From Anabaena sp. UHCC 0187 (lineage in GTDB: Bacteria; Cyanobacteriota; Cyanobacteriia; Cyanobacteriales; Nostocaceae): a stretch of 34,487 bases of DNA. The notes beneath the pieces are model-generated. The model was given only the letters and a program-made list of their open reading frames with translations. It ran no database searches and was not told where the DNA came from. Shown one piece after another: positions 16,432 to 24,497 of the stretch. The translations under genes were made by a program, and so were the position numbers. Position 1 is the first letter of the stretch. Every line of letters starts with the position of its first letter. The stretch covers positions 1 through 34,487 of the forward strand of contig NZ_VILB01000029.1 of assembly GCF_009712035.1 (NCBI RefSeq), given 5' to 3'.

Positions 16432-16536
16432 TGATTGACTAGAAAAATTGGGCAAATGTTTCTGCACCTCATGGAAACTAAAAATGTACCTGAAAAGGAA
16501 AAAGATTATATCAGCCAAAGGGCATGAATAGTAATT

Positions 16537-16965
16537 TCAAGCCGATTTATTCAAAAACCGTATAAATTCCAGAGGTAAACCGTCAAAATCAGCGATAAAT
16601 GCGACTTCTAAGATATTATCGCCAATTTGCTGCTGTGTAGGTTCTAAAAGAATTTTCAGAGGTGGTAAATTTTCTATTGCAGCTAACCGTGTTTTTAAAC
16701 TTTCCAACCAAGTGGGTAAATCTGGTGTGATCTGAGTCACATCAAAAGCAAGATGATAATAGCCTACATAATGTTCATCATTAAAAGCATCTGGGGCTGG
16801 TTTGGGTTGGGGAATTTGGATGAGTTCAATTCTCCCACCTAAACCTTCCATCCAGCAAGCTAGAGTATAACCGGTGGTGAAGCGATCGCCCACCGTAAAC
16901 CCTAGCTGCTCATAAAAAGCGATCGCTAGATGGATATTTGCTGTTCTAATGGAAGCATGGTGCAT
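16537..16965 (-). CDS. VOC-family (glyoxalase/bleomycin-resistance) protein
   Basis: A 142-residue single-module vicinal-oxygen-chelate protein. The opening MHHASIRTANIHLAIAFYEQLGF is typical, and candidate metal ligands fall in the expected places: His3, Glu47 (RIELIQ), His71 (YYHLAF) and Glu133 (LEFIRF). With this complete ligand set, a metal-dependent isomerase, lyase or dioxygenase activity is possible, but the substrate is not predictable. It is a soluble cytoplasmic protein. Two HIP1 octamers (16882-16889 and 16919-16926) lie inside the coding sequence, marking the gene as long-resident in this genome. Confidence 0.82.
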   Translation of the reverse strand: MHHASIRTANIHLAIAFYEQLGFTVGDRFTTGYTLACWMEGLGGRIELIQIPQPKPAPDAFNDEHYVGYYHLAFDVTQITPDLPTWLESLKTRLAAIENLPPLKILLEPTQQQIGDNILEVAFIADFDGLPLEFIRFLNKSA

Positions 16966-16971
16966 AATTTT

Positions 16972-17043
16972 GTCAGTTGTTGGTTGTCAGTTGTCAGTTG
17001 TTAGTTCTTTCTTACCACTGACCACTGACCACTGACCACTGAC
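16972..17043. repeat. GTCAGTT-type repeats and CACTGAC x4, inverted
   Basis: GTCAGTT-type units (16974-17004) are followed after a short spacer by four copies of CACTGAC (17016-17043). The two blocks are near reverse complements and could fold into a long imperfect hairpin between the TIGR02652-like gene and the VOC gene. Confidence 0.85.
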
Positions 17044-17045
17044 TA

Positions 17046-17561
17046 TTACTCAAACAACCGAAAATATGGGTAACGCACCGGCACACCAGGTTCTTTATCC
17101 AAGTCGAAGTTAATCACTTCCCAGCAAGGTTCTGTGGCTGAATCAGGGCTAAATTCTACAGGTAAGCCATATAACCGCGCCCCCGTAGCAACTTCCCCTT
17201 GTCCAGAACGCCAGGGTGTACTCCGTTCCAAATAGCCACTCATTAACTCCTGATAACGGTTAGCAACAATTATCCTTGTAGCCCGATAACCTTGAGTATA
17301 AAGCTTGTCTAAAGCTTCGTGAATTTCAAACCGAATCCCATCAGGATGAGTATGTTGACGGTACCATTCACCATCCCATCTGCGCCAGTGACGACCAGAC
17401 TGTAAATGGACTAACTCCCCAGTTTTGGGTTCAGCTTCAAATGCGCCATGACGGGGACACAGATAAGTATCCGTCAATGTTAAAGCCGAAATAGTTTGGC
17501 GACAGTGAGGACACTGTATTTCAGGGCCAAATATCGGGTACTGAAAGCCTGGATTTATCAT
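17046..17561 (-). CDS. TIGR02652-like cyanobacterial zinc-ribbon protein
   Basis: A 171-residue soluble protein with a likely zinc ribbon at the N-terminus: Cys17 and Cys20 (CPHC) paired with Cys35 and His38 (CPRH). The remainder is rich in aromatic and Arg residues (HWRRWDGEWYRQH) and ends in a conserved-looking PGVPVRYPYFRLFE. It looks like the cyanobacterial TIGR02652 family as I recall it; no biochemical role is known to me. I chose the ATG at 17561, so the protein starts MINPGFQYPIFGPEI directly ahead of the ribbon; an upstream in-frame start at 17600 would add 13 residues. It is divergent from the gamma-carbonic-anhydrase-like gene. Confidence 0.75.
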   Translation of the reverse strand: MINPGFQYPIFGPEIQCPHCRQTISALTLTDTYLCPRHGAFEAEPKTGELVHLQSGRHWRRWDGEWYRQHTHPDGIRFEIHEALDKLYTQGYRATRIIVANRYQELMSGYLERSTPWRSGQGEVATGARLYGLPVEFSPDSATEPCWEVINFDLDKEPGVPVRYPYFRLFE

Positions 17562-17730
17562 GAAGTGCGTATAAACATAGTATTGTTTTTTTGCCAGCAC
17601 CAGTAGGTTTAACTTTACACTCCTGCTCCACTACTTTAGACAACTTGCTCACTGCTACATAAAAATGAAGATAGTGCCTGAGAACAAGTTTCACAACTGC
17701 TTGACCATAGAAGGCCAACGCCGTGATATT

Positions 17731-17746
17731 CTGGTTTAGCAACCAG
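17731..17746. other. Short hairpin in the divergent gap 17562-17800
   Basis: CTGGTT-TAGC-AACCAG is a perfect 6-bp stem-loop. Two more small stem-loops follow (GGAG-TTT-CTCC at 17758-17768, CCAG-N5-CTGG at 17767-17779) before the GTG start at 17801. No T-run follows them. The rest of this gap holds no gene I can support. Confidence 0.35.
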
Positions 17747-17800
17747 CCCTAAAGGTTGGAGTTTCTCCAGTGTTCCTGGGTACCATATCCATATTCTATC

Positions 17801-18304
17801 GTGTCTATCTCTTGTGACTGGAAATCTGCTGAATTTTCTCAAGCTGCTTTTGTGGCAGCCAACGCTGTAATCATTGGTTCTGTAAGCATAGCAGCCAGAG
17901 CCAGCGTTTGGTATGGATCTGTGGTTAGAGGTGATGTAGAAAGAATTGAAATTGGCGAATGTACAAATATCCAAGATGGAGCAATTCTCCATGGTGATCC
18001 AGGCGTACCCACAATCTTAGAAGATTATGTCACTGTCGGCCATCGGGCTGTAGTCCATTCTGCTCACATTGAACGTGGTAGTTTAATTGGTATTGGTGCT
18101 ATCATCTTAAATGGCGTAAGGGTCGGTACAGGCAGCATTATCGGCGCAGGTGCAGTAGTCACTAAAAATGTCCCTCCCGGTTCTCTAGTCATGGGTGTTC
18201 CCGGTAAAGTAGTCCGTCAACTCTCAGAAACAGAAATCACCGAACTCATAGAACACGCCGAAAAATACTACCAATTAGCCCTCCTTCATGCTGCTAATGG
18301 GTAA
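17801..18304 (+). CDS. Gamma-carbonic-anhydrase-like hexapeptide-repeat protein
   Basis: A 167-residue left-handed beta-helix protein built of hexapeptide repeats, closely resembling gamma-class carbonic anhydrases (CamH/YrdA/CcmM N-domain type). The three zinc-type histidines are present as His64 (ILHGDPG), His81 and His86 (VGHRAVVH), with the Arg43/Asp45 pair in VVRGDVE. It has no RuBisCO-small-subunit-like repeats, so it is not full CcmM. It may hydrate CO2 or be a related trimeric acyltransferase-like protein without proven activity. I chose the GTG at 17801, giving MSISCDWKSAEFSQAAF; a TTG at 17756 would add 15 unlikely residues full of Cys, Trp and Pro. Confidence 0.8.
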   Translation: MSISCDWKSAEFSQAAFVAANAVIIGSVSIAARASVWYGSVVRGDVERIEIGECTNIQDGAILHGDPGVPTILEDYVTVGHRAVVHSAHIERGSLIGIGAIILNGVRVGTGSIIGAGAVVTKNVPPGSLVMGVPGKVVRQLSETEITELIEHAEKYYQLALLHAANG

Positions 18305-18444
18305 TTGACAACGAACAACTGACAACTGACTTTTAATCAAACTTTACATATAAGCTTGAAAAAATTCCCCACTTCAGATCACAATAAAAGTTGAGAACTG
18401 TTGACAAAACTTAAGATTTTTTAATTTACAGAGGGCTTCTAGAT

Positions 18445-18570
18445 ATGGACATTGATAATCGTGTATTAATTGTTTTAGCACCTGTAGCCATCGCTGCGGG
18501 TTGGGCTGTTTTTAATATCGGTGCTGCTGCTCTTAGACAAGTACAAAACTTTTTGAGCAGAGAAGCATAA
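18445..18570 (+). CDS. psbY: Photosystem II protein Y
   Basis: A 41-residue protein starting [20 protein letters not shown] and ending NFLSREA, with one transmembrane helix at about 7-29. The sequence is that of cyanobacterial PsbY, a small thylakoid-membrane subunit at the periphery of photosystem II near cytochrome b559. The length matches the family (about 39-42 residues). Purine-rich AGAGGG lies about ten bases before the ATG as ribosome-binding site, and a TTGACA at 18401-18406 may be the -35 element. It is a single gene followed by GGGGACT-type heptamer repeats and then folC on the same strand. Its small size makes it easy to miss. Confidence 0.93.
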   Translation: MDIDNRVLIVLAPVAIAAGWAVFNIGAAALRQVQNFLSREA

Positions 18571-18573
18571 TTT

Positions 18574-18641
18574 GGGGGACTGGGGACTGGGGACTGGGAA
18601 GAAGGGACTGGGAAGAAGGGAAAAATTACCAATTACCAATT
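18574..18641. repeat. GGGGACT-type and CAATTAC-type heptamer repeats
   Basis: Three GGGGACT-type units with GGGAAGAA interruptions (18574-18621) run into CAATTAC units (18624-18641) that abut the folC start codon, so the folC ribosome-binding region is made of repeat sequence. Confidence 0.85.
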
Positions 18642-18645
18642 ACCC

Positions 18646-19920
18646 ATGAATGTAAATTCCCTGCTCCAATCTTTTCAGCATTTTGGTGTGAATTTGGGGT
18701 TATCCCGCATTGTCGATTTATTGGCAAAGTTGGGAAATCCCCATCACCAAGTACCAATTATTCATGTCGCTGGGACTAACGGCAAAGGTTCTGTTTGTGC
18801 TTACCTGTCTGCGGTACTTACTGAGGCTGGTTATAAAACCGGACGCTACACCTCTCCCCATTTGGTTGATTGGACAGAAAGAATCTGTGTTAACGAACAA
18901 CCAATTGATAGTAATAAACTGTGTGAATTAATACTGCAAGTTCAAGCAGCTATTAACCCAGAGGAAGAATCACCTACCCAATTTGAAGTAATTACCGCTG
19001 CGGCTTGGTTATATTTTGCCCAGCAACAAGTTGATATTGCCGTCATTGAAGTAGGATTAGGCGGGCGTTTAGATGCCACCAATGTTTGTGATAATCCTTT
19101 AGTAACAGTCCTTACTTCTATTAGTCGAGAACATTGGCAACAACTTGGCCCCACTGTAGCCCATATTGCCAGAGAAAAAGCGGGAATTATCAAACCAGGA
19201 TGTCCTGCGGTGGTGGGTTCATTACCAGTAGATGCTCAAGAAGTTGTGAAGTCGCGTATCCTAGAATTACAATGCCCAATTTTTACCCCGCAACCATCTC
19301 GTCAAATTAATCAAAATTGGGCAGAATATCAAAAAATAGAAAGTTCTGAATTTATAAAATATCCCTTAACATTACAGGGACAAATTCAATTACATAATTC
19401 AGCTTTAGCATTAGCAGCTTTGGAAATATTGCAAAAACAAAATTGGCAAATTTCCGAGGAAGCAATTATTCAAGGAATGGGTAAAACCAAGTGGCCAGGG
19501 AGAATGCAATGGATAACTTGGAAAAGTCATAAACTCCTCATTGACGGCGCACACAACCCAGCCTCAGCTACAGTTTTGCGTAATTATGTAGATACTCTCA
19601 ACACCAAAAATATCACTTGGGTAATGGGAATGTTAGCTACTAAAGATCATGGTGAGATTTTTCAGGAACTTCTCAAACCAGGAGATAAATTATATTTAGT
19701 CCCAGTACCCGACAGCAATTCAGCAGATTTGGCAGAATTAGCTAAGTTAGCAACATCAATTTGTCCAGATTTGAAATTTTGCAATACTTCTCCAGATGTA
19801 TTTTCAGCCTTAGATGCTGCTTTTACAACTACAGATAATCAAGTCGTTTTATGCGGTTCTTTGTATTTAATTGGTCATTTTTTGGCATTTTTGTCAGAAT
19901 CAGGATGTCCAGGATTGTAA
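18646..19920 (+). CDS. folC: Folylpolyglutamate synthase / dihydrofolate synthase
   Basis: A 424-residue Mur-ligase-like enzyme that adds glutamate to dihydropteroate and folates using ATP. The P-loop HVAGTNGKGS is at 40-49, followed by the folate-family segment YTSPHLVDWTERI; the central EVGLGGRLDATNV and the IKPGCPAVVG region are typical, and the C-terminal domain contains LIDGAHNPAS. The last nine residues (LSESGCPGL) are encoded by the first copy of a dispersed repeat that recurs 42 bases downstream, so the native C-terminus probably ended near HFLAFL and was altered by repeat insertion. It starts right after a heptamer repeat, with no clear Shine-Dalgarno sequence. Confidence 0.92.
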   Translation: MNVNSLLQSFQHFGVNLGLSRIVDLLAKLGNPHHQVPIIHVAGTNGKGSVCAYLSAVLTEAGYKTGRYTSPHLVDWTERICVNEQPIDSNKLCELILQVQAAINPEEESPTQFEVITAAAWLYFAQQQVDIAVIEVGLGGRLDATNVCDNPLVTVLTSISREHWQQLGPTVAHIAREKAGIIKPGCPAVVGSLPVDAQEVVKSRILELQCPIFTPQPSRQINQNWAEYQKIESSEFIKYPLTLQGQIQLHNSALALAALEILQKQNWQISEEAIIQGMGKTKWPGRMQWITWKSHKLLIDGAHNPASATVLRNYVDTLNTKNITWVMGMLATKDHGEIFQELLKPGDKLYLVPVPDSNSADLAELAKLATSICPDLKFCNTSPDVFSALDAAFTTTDNQVVLCGSLYLIGHFLAFLSESGCPGL

Positions 19921-19958
19921 TTTATGATTTTTTTGTCAGAATCAGGATGTCCAGGATT
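19888..19958. repeat. Direct repeat, two copies of a 29-bp unit, first inside folC
   Basis: The unit with core GTCAGAATCAGGATGTCCAG occurs identically at 19888-19916 (coding for the last folC residues and ending at its stop) and 19930-19958. The second copy continues into TTGAGGATTAACAGGATG, a common cyanobacterial dispersed repeat. Confidence 0.85.
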
Positions 19959-20062
19959 TGAGGATTAACAGGATGTTATTGATTACTTTTCTGTTGGCAT
20001 CAGAATTTTAAAAAATCATATCATTACTTAATATATATTTCTCATTTTTTCGTAAACAAAAA

Positions 20063-20126
20063 AATCATCCTGTAAATCCTATAATCCTGGTTATCCTGAT
20101 ATGGCTACGCCACGCTTCGCTATCAG
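20063..20126. repeat. Dispersed ATCCTG-rich repeat and CTGATA...TATCAG stem
   Basis: Several ATCCTG/ATCCTA units (complement of the AGGAT-rich repeat behind folC) followed by a 6-bp-arm stem CTGATA (20096-20101) and TATCAG (20121-20126) that encloses GGCTACGCCACGCTTCGC, a motif often repeated in Nostocales. Together with the folC-side repeat it makes a large imperfect inverted structure between the convergent folC and solute-binding-protein genes, a plausible bidirectional stop. Confidence 0.6.
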
Positions 20127-20130
20127 ACAA

Positions 20131-21429
20131 TTACCGGTTATCCCATTGTTGTGCGGCATCTTCCACAGCTTTATCTACAGTTTTTTGTCCTAACATTGCC
20201 CCTTGTAAATTTTCGTAAATTGTTTTTTGCAAAAGTTTAGAATCTTTAAGTGTGGGGGTTAATATTTCTGCCTGTTGTAATTGTGTCGCACTCATCACCC
20301 GCCCTTTTTCCACAGTAGTAGCATTAGCGGGAACTTCCTTAAAGTAAGGATCAGATAATGCTTTAATTGTTGAAGGTAGAACATTAGCAGCTTTAGTAAA
20401 GGCTAATTGGTTTTCGTCATTAGTAACAAACAAAGCAAATTTAACAGCTTGATCAGGATATTTACTATCACGAGGAATCACGATATTCATGATAGCAACA
20501 TTTTTCTTACCAGTATCACCCGTAATTTGCGGGGCAATTGCCGAAGCTTGGGCAACTTTGGGGGAATTATTAGCAATGGTTTTCAGAAATTCAGGACCAG
20601 AAGCCAAAAAAGCCGTTTCTCCCGATTGGTATAAATCTATGCCATGCCGATGCCCTTGGGTTAAAGATTCTTTCGGCAACAAACCTTTTTTATACAAATC
20701 TACCCAATATTGAAAAGCAGCTTTTCCTTTATCCGTATTAAAACCAGCCTTACCTTCAGCATTAACTAGGCTAACACCCATTTGTACCAAGGATTCCATC
20801 ACCTCACCAGAGTCTTGGGGGACAAAAGTAGTAAAGAAAGCATACTTACCAGTTTTGTCTTTAATTTGTTGTGCGGCTTGCCCTAATTCTGCGTAAGTGG
20901 CAGGAGGTTTTGTAATACCCGCTTGTTTTAATAAATCGGTGTTATAAATAGTTAGTCGCGTTGTGAGATACCAAGGAATCCCAAAACTCTTACCATTGAG
21001 GGTACTTGCTTGCCAAATATTTGGCAAATAAGAGGCACGGACTTGATTGGGAACTTTGGCATCTAAATCTAACCAAGCATTTTTGCCGGCTAATTGGGAA
21101 GCAAAGTCGGGATTAAGGTTAACAACATCTGGTGGCATTTTTGCTGACACTGCTGTTAAAATCTTGTTCTCCATACCTGCCCAAGGCACATCTACCCATT
21201 TAACTTTGATACTTGGGTTTTGTGATTCAAATGTCGTAATTAGACTTTGAAAGTAGTTGGTAAATTGCGGTTGGAGTTGCATAGTCCAAAACTCAATGGT
21301 GGCAACTCCAGTAGCGGCAGGTTTGGGATTATTACTAACATTACTTGTGCTCCAACTAACAATCCAGCTAGTAAGTAAGCCTAGTAGTGCCAAACAACCC
21401 AGTTGTTTAAATTTTTGCAATCGAATCAT
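20131..21429 (-). CDS. ABC transporter sugar-type solute-binding protein
   Basis: A 432-residue extracytoplasmic solute-binding protein of the SBP_bac_1/UgpB-MalE group. It has an N-terminal signal or anchor (about 8-28, LGCLALLGLLTSWIVSW) without a proper lipobox, then the lobe-1 start IEFWTMQLQPQF and the typical KVKWVDVPWAGMENKI, PPDVVNLNP and GIPWYLTTRLTIYN segments. It should deliver an oligosaccharide, sugar or glycerol-type compound to an ABC importer. No permease or ATPase gene is adjacent, which is common for cyanobacterial orphan binding proteins. I used the ATG at 21429; a TTG at 21471 would add 14 residues ahead of a signal that is already complete. Confidence 0.88.
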   Translation of the reverse strand: MIRLQKFKQLGCLALLGLLTSWIVSWSTSNVSNNPKPAATGVATIEFWTMQLQPQFTNYFQSLITTFESQNPSIKVKWVDVPWAGMENKILTAVSAKMPPDVVNLNPDFASQLAGKNAWLDLDAKVPNQVRASYLPNIWQASTLNGKSFGIPWYLTTRLTIYNTDLLKQAGITKPPATYAELGQAAQQIKDKTGKYAFFTTFVPQDSGEVMESLVQMGVSLVNAEGKAGFNTDKGKAAFQYWVDLYKKGLLPKESLTQGHRHGIDLYQSGETAFLASGPEFLKTIANNSPKVAQASAIAPQITGDTGKKNVAIMNIVIPRDSKYPDQAVKFALFVTNDENQLAFTKAANVLPSTIKALSDPYFKEVPANATTVEKGRVMSATQLQQAEILTPTLKDSKLLQKTIYENLQGAMLGQKTVDKAVEDAAQQWDNR

Positions 21430-21513
21430 CGTAGTAGGTGGTAATATTTTTAGAATTAATCTGGGTAACAAGAAGATGGAGAATTGTGGAGACTATAGGA
21501 TATATCAATTGTG

Positions 21514-21604
21514 GTAATTGGTAATTGGTAATTGACAATTGACAATGTGTAATTTTCCTTCTTCCTTCTTCCTTCTTCCTTCTGACTCCTGACTCCTGAC
21601 TCCT
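21514..21604. repeat. GTAATTG, CTTCCTT and GACTCCT heptamer repeats
   Basis: GTAATTG units (21514-21546), CTTCCTT units (21557-21581) and GACTCCT x3 (21584-21604, complement of AGTCAGG-type units) fill the gap upstream of pilM, 33 bases from its start. Confidence 0.88.
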
Positions 21605-21637
21605 TTATTTTTCTTTAGTAATCTAGCGGGTAAAACT

Positions 21638-22744
21638 GTGGTGAAAGCCTTCACTAGCTTTTTTAATAAATCCAATAAAGGTATTGGTATTGAACTAGCG
21701 CCGGAACGGGTAAACGTAGTCCAACTACGTAAACAACGTCAAAGCTTAAAAATCGAATCTTTAACAACAGTACCAGTACCAGAAGGTATATTTACTGATG
21801 GTCAAATTACTGATTGTCCAGGAATGGCGGAAATTATTCAGCAAGCAATTGTTGCAAGTAAAACTAAAGCTACCCATGTTGCTACTTGTATACCAGGACG
21901 AGACGCTATTGTACGTTTAATTCCAGTGCCATCTGAATTAGATGAAAAAGAGTTACGAGAGATGGTACTCAACCATGAAGCTTCTCTATATTTGCCTTAT
22001 CCCCGTGAAGAAGCTGATGTTGATTATCAGAAACTTGGGTACTTTGTAGACGAAGACGGTATCGAAAAAGTACAAGTTTTGTTAGTTGCTACTCGTAAAG
22101 ATGTCACGCAAAGCTATTTGAATACCTTTGAACAGGCAGGATTAACGGTTGATATCTTAGAAATTAACAGTTTTGCCCTCATTCGCACTGTTCGTGATCA
22201 GTTGCGGCTATTTGGCCCAGAAGAAGCAGCGGTGTTAGTTGATATTGAATTTGATAGTACGGAAATTGCCATCATTATCAATGGTGTGCCACAATTTTCT
22301 CGAACAGTACCGATTGGCACTTATCAACTGCAAACAGCACTATCAAGGGCTATGAACCTACCCACCTCACGGGATATGGATATGTTGGAGAGTATGACTA
22401 TTCCGACAACTCCAACGGATTCAGTTAATACAGGGGTGACAGGTAGTAATCCGGGGATGGCTTCGATGTTGAGAGTTCTGGGGGAATTAGCTGATGAATT
22501 GCGGCGTTCTATTGATTTTTACCTTAACCAAAGTGAAAATCTGGAAGTCGCGCAGATTCTTTTAGCCGGACCAGGGGGAGGATTACCACAACTTGATGAG
22601 TTTTTTACTCAAAGATTGAGTTTACCCACTACCCAAATAGATCCAATTGCTTCTTTGTCTTTGGAGGTAGATGCGGAAAAATATCCTTTAATTAAACGTC
22701 CTGGGTTGGGTATTATCCTAGGATTAGGAATGCGAGGGGTGTAA
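21638..22744 (+). CDS. pilM: Type IV pilus assembly protein PilM
   Basis: A 368-residue cytoplasmic, actin-like-fold ATPase of the type IV pilus alignment complex. The N-terminus GIGIELAPERVNVVQLRK is the PilM phosphate-1-like strand-turn; AVLVDIEFDSTEIAII and ILLAGPGGGLPQLDEFF are the later nucleotide-site segments. It binds the N-terminal tail of PilN and links the inner-membrane platform to the motor; the pilus serves motility and DNA uptake. It starts with GTG at 21638 (a second GTG follows directly) and is the first gene of pilM-pilN-pilO-pilQ, with four bases between its stop and pilN. Heptamer repeats lie in its promoter region. Confidence 0.94.
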   Translation: MVKAFTSFFNKSNKGIGIELAPERVNVVQLRKQRQSLKIESLTTVPVPEGIFTDGQITDCPGMAEIIQQAIVASKTKATHVATCIPGRDAIVRLIPVPSELDEKELREMVLNHEASLYLPYPREEADVDYQKLGYFVDEDGIEKVQVLLVATRKDVTQSYLNTFEQAGLTVDILEINSFALIRTVRDQLRLFGPEEAAVLVDIEFDSTEIAIIINGVPQFSRTVPIGTYQLQTALSRAMNLPTSRDMDMLESMTIPTTPTDSVNTGVTGSNPGMASMLRVLGELADELRRSIDFYLNQSENLEVAQILLAGPGGGLPQLDEFFTQRLSLPTTQIDPIASLSLEVDAEKYPLIKRPGLGIILGLGMRGV

Positions 22745-22748
22745 TAAA

Positions 22749-23558
22749 ATGTACAGTCTAGATATTAACTTTCTTAAAGATCGTCCAGAATATCAAAATC
22801 AAACTGAAAGCAAAGTTAAGGGTAAAAGACAACCTATTCAACTAGGGAATTTAATTCCAGTTTATATAGGACTGGGAGTCGGTTTAGTATTCCCAGCTTT
22901 GGTATTTGCTGGTTTATCATTCTTGGAAGCAAGAACCGCTGAACTAACTCAGGAAACAGCAAAGCTAGAGGAGGAAGGTAAAAGTTTAGATGGAAAAATA
23001 GCCAACATTAAGAAAATTAAAGCAGAAACAGATGGCATTAATAGCCAAACTAAGGCTTTAGTCACAGTATTTGATCAGATCCGTCCCTGGTCAGCAATGT
23101 TACAGGATTTGCGCGATCGCATTCCTAATAAAGTGCAAATCGAAACTATTAAACAAATTGCTGCACCCCTTCCTGCTAAAGGTGCTGTAGCTAGTGCTGT
23201 AGCTGAAATCCCTAGTAATCCCGCTGGATTATTGGAAATTTCTGGTTTCGCTATTTCCTATGGTTTAGTGAACGATTTTGCCCTAAGTCTGGGACAATCT
23301 AAATTCTTGAATCCTCTAGAAACTAAAATTGTGACAGCGGAATTAGTGGATGCCCAACCCATTACAGGTTTTATTCAGCCGAAGGAAGATCAATCCAAGG
23401 GCAAAATTAAACCTTTCCAGGTAGTTAAATACACGATTAAAACAGGCTTGAGTAGTGTGCCAGCATCTGATTTAATTCAAGAGTTAGAGAAAAAAGGCAC
23501 AGTTGGACTAGTGGATAGACTTCGTAATATCAAAAAAGTGGGAGTCATTGCCCAATGA
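22749..23558 (+). CDS. pilN: Type IV pilus assembly protein PilN
   Basis: A 269-residue bitopic inner-membrane protein. Residues 1-15 (MYSLDINFLKDRPEY) contain the conserved INFL tail that docks into PilM, one transmembrane helix lies at about 33-55, a coiled coil at about 58-95 (RTAELTQETAKLEEEGKSL), and a periplasmic ferredoxin-like domain follows. It partners with PilO to form the alignment complex. Its end overlaps pilO by four bases (ATGA), so the two are translationally coupled. Confidence 0.92.
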   Translation: MYSLDINFLKDRPEYQNQTESKVKGKRQPIQLGNLIPVYIGLGVGLVFPALVFAGLSFLEARTAELTQETAKLEEEGKSLDGKIANIKKIKAETDGINSQTKALVTVFDQIRPWSAMLQDLRDRIPNKVQIETIKQIAAPLPAKGAVASAVAEIPSNPAGLLEISGFAISYGLVNDFALSLGQSKFLNPLETKIVTAELVDAQPITGFIQPKEDQSKGKIKPFQVVKYTIKTGLSSVPASDLIQELEKKGTVGLVDRLRNIKKVGVIAQ

Positions 23559-24322
23559 CACTTAGTGATGATTTAAATTTTCCCAGCCAAGGTACGGAGA
23601 TTCAGGATTCTGCTCCTGTTGTCTTTGGTATTACCTTAACACCAACTATTATTGGTGGTTTAGTCGGCTTTTTAGGTGTAGCAGGTGCAGGTTATATGCT
23701 GTTTAATATGGCAATGCCCGCTTGGGATACCTATCAACAACAGCAAACTAAACGTGATCAACTCCAGACAGATGTTAGTCAAAAGAAAAGCCAAGCCCAA
23801 CAAATCGGTAAAGTAGAAGCAGATTTAGCCCAATCTAAAGAACAACAAAAACAAGTTTTAGCTCTATTTGCTGATGAAAAAAGTTTGGATACCCTATTGT
23901 TAGATACCAGTCGGTTAATAGATTCTAGCAATAGTCAAGCTTTTGGTAATGCCATTAGAGCCAAGATGAAAAAATTTGTCCCGGCTTCGGAAAAACCTGT
24001 GGTGGTAGATGATGGCAGTTTTGGGGCAGAAGTTAACAATAAACTCAAACGCAGTCTCGTCAATGTGGAAATTGAGGGTAATTTTGAACAAACCCAATCA
24101 ATTATGCGGAACATTGAACGATTACAGCCTTTATTGTTAGTCAAAAACTATGACTCCAAATTGGCCGCACCAGAAATGTCAGACGATAAAGATAATCCTG
24201 TGCCAATTGGTATCGGTAAACTGACCACATCTTTTCAATTAGAGGCTTTAATGCCACTAACTTCTGAAGAAGCAACAGATTTAGCAGCGAAAACAGCAGC
24301 AGCTAACGCACCGAAAAAATAA
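23555..24322 (+). CDS. pilO: Type IV pilus assembly protein PilO
   Basis: A 255-residue bitopic inner-membrane protein with one membrane segment at about 28-52 (GGLVGFLGVAGAGYMLFNM), a coiled coil at about 58-100 (QQQQTKRDQLQTDVSQKKS) and a periplasmic domain (about 105-240) with the beta-strands typical of PilO. It pairs with PilN and reaches towards the secretin. The C-terminus is Ala/Lys-rich (AAKTAAANAPKK). No pilP follows, as is usual in cyanobacteria, so PilO may contact PilQ directly. Confidence 0.9.
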   Translation: MTLSDDLNFPSQGTEIQDSAPVVFGITLTPTIIGGLVGFLGVAGAGYMLFNMAMPAWDTYQQQQTKRDQLQTDVSQKKSQAQQIGKVEADLAQSKEQQKQVLALFADEKSLDTLLLDTSRLIDSSNSQAFGNAIRAKMKKFVPASEKPVVVDDGSFGAEVNNKLKRSLVNVEIEGNFEQTQSIMRNIERLQPLLLVKNYDSKLAAPEMSDDKDNPVPIGIGKLTTSFQLEALMPLTSEEATDLAAKTAAANAPKK

Positions 24323-24419
24323 TCAAATTTCAGGTAATGGGTAATAGGTAATGGGTAATAGATTTACGGATAAGGAGGTTATACAAAAACACAACAGGAT
24401 GACTATATAGACAATCAAA

Positions 24420-24444
24420 AACCGCGAATTTGCAATTTGCGGTT
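24420..24444. other. Hairpin in the pilO-pilQ gap
   Basis: AACCGCGAA and TTTGCGGTT form a nine-base stem with one G-U pair around a seven-base loop, 53 bases before the pilQ start. No T-run follows on the plus strand, but A-runs flank the left side, so it could be a minus-strand stop, an attenuation structure, or an mRNA processing or stabilising element that separates pilQ expression from pilMNO. The gap also holds GTAATGG-type repeats at 24336-24360. Confidence 0.5.
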
Positions 24445-24497
24445 AAAAATAGACATAGGTTACAATTTAGACTTTTATTTTATGTGAGGAATGAACT

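Noticed and set aside
17601-17755. Transposase fragment in the gap between the zinc-ribbon and gamma-CA-like genes
   Set aside because: Minus-strand frames there read like protein in places, but I found no recognisable transposase motif and the frames overlap real gene starts.
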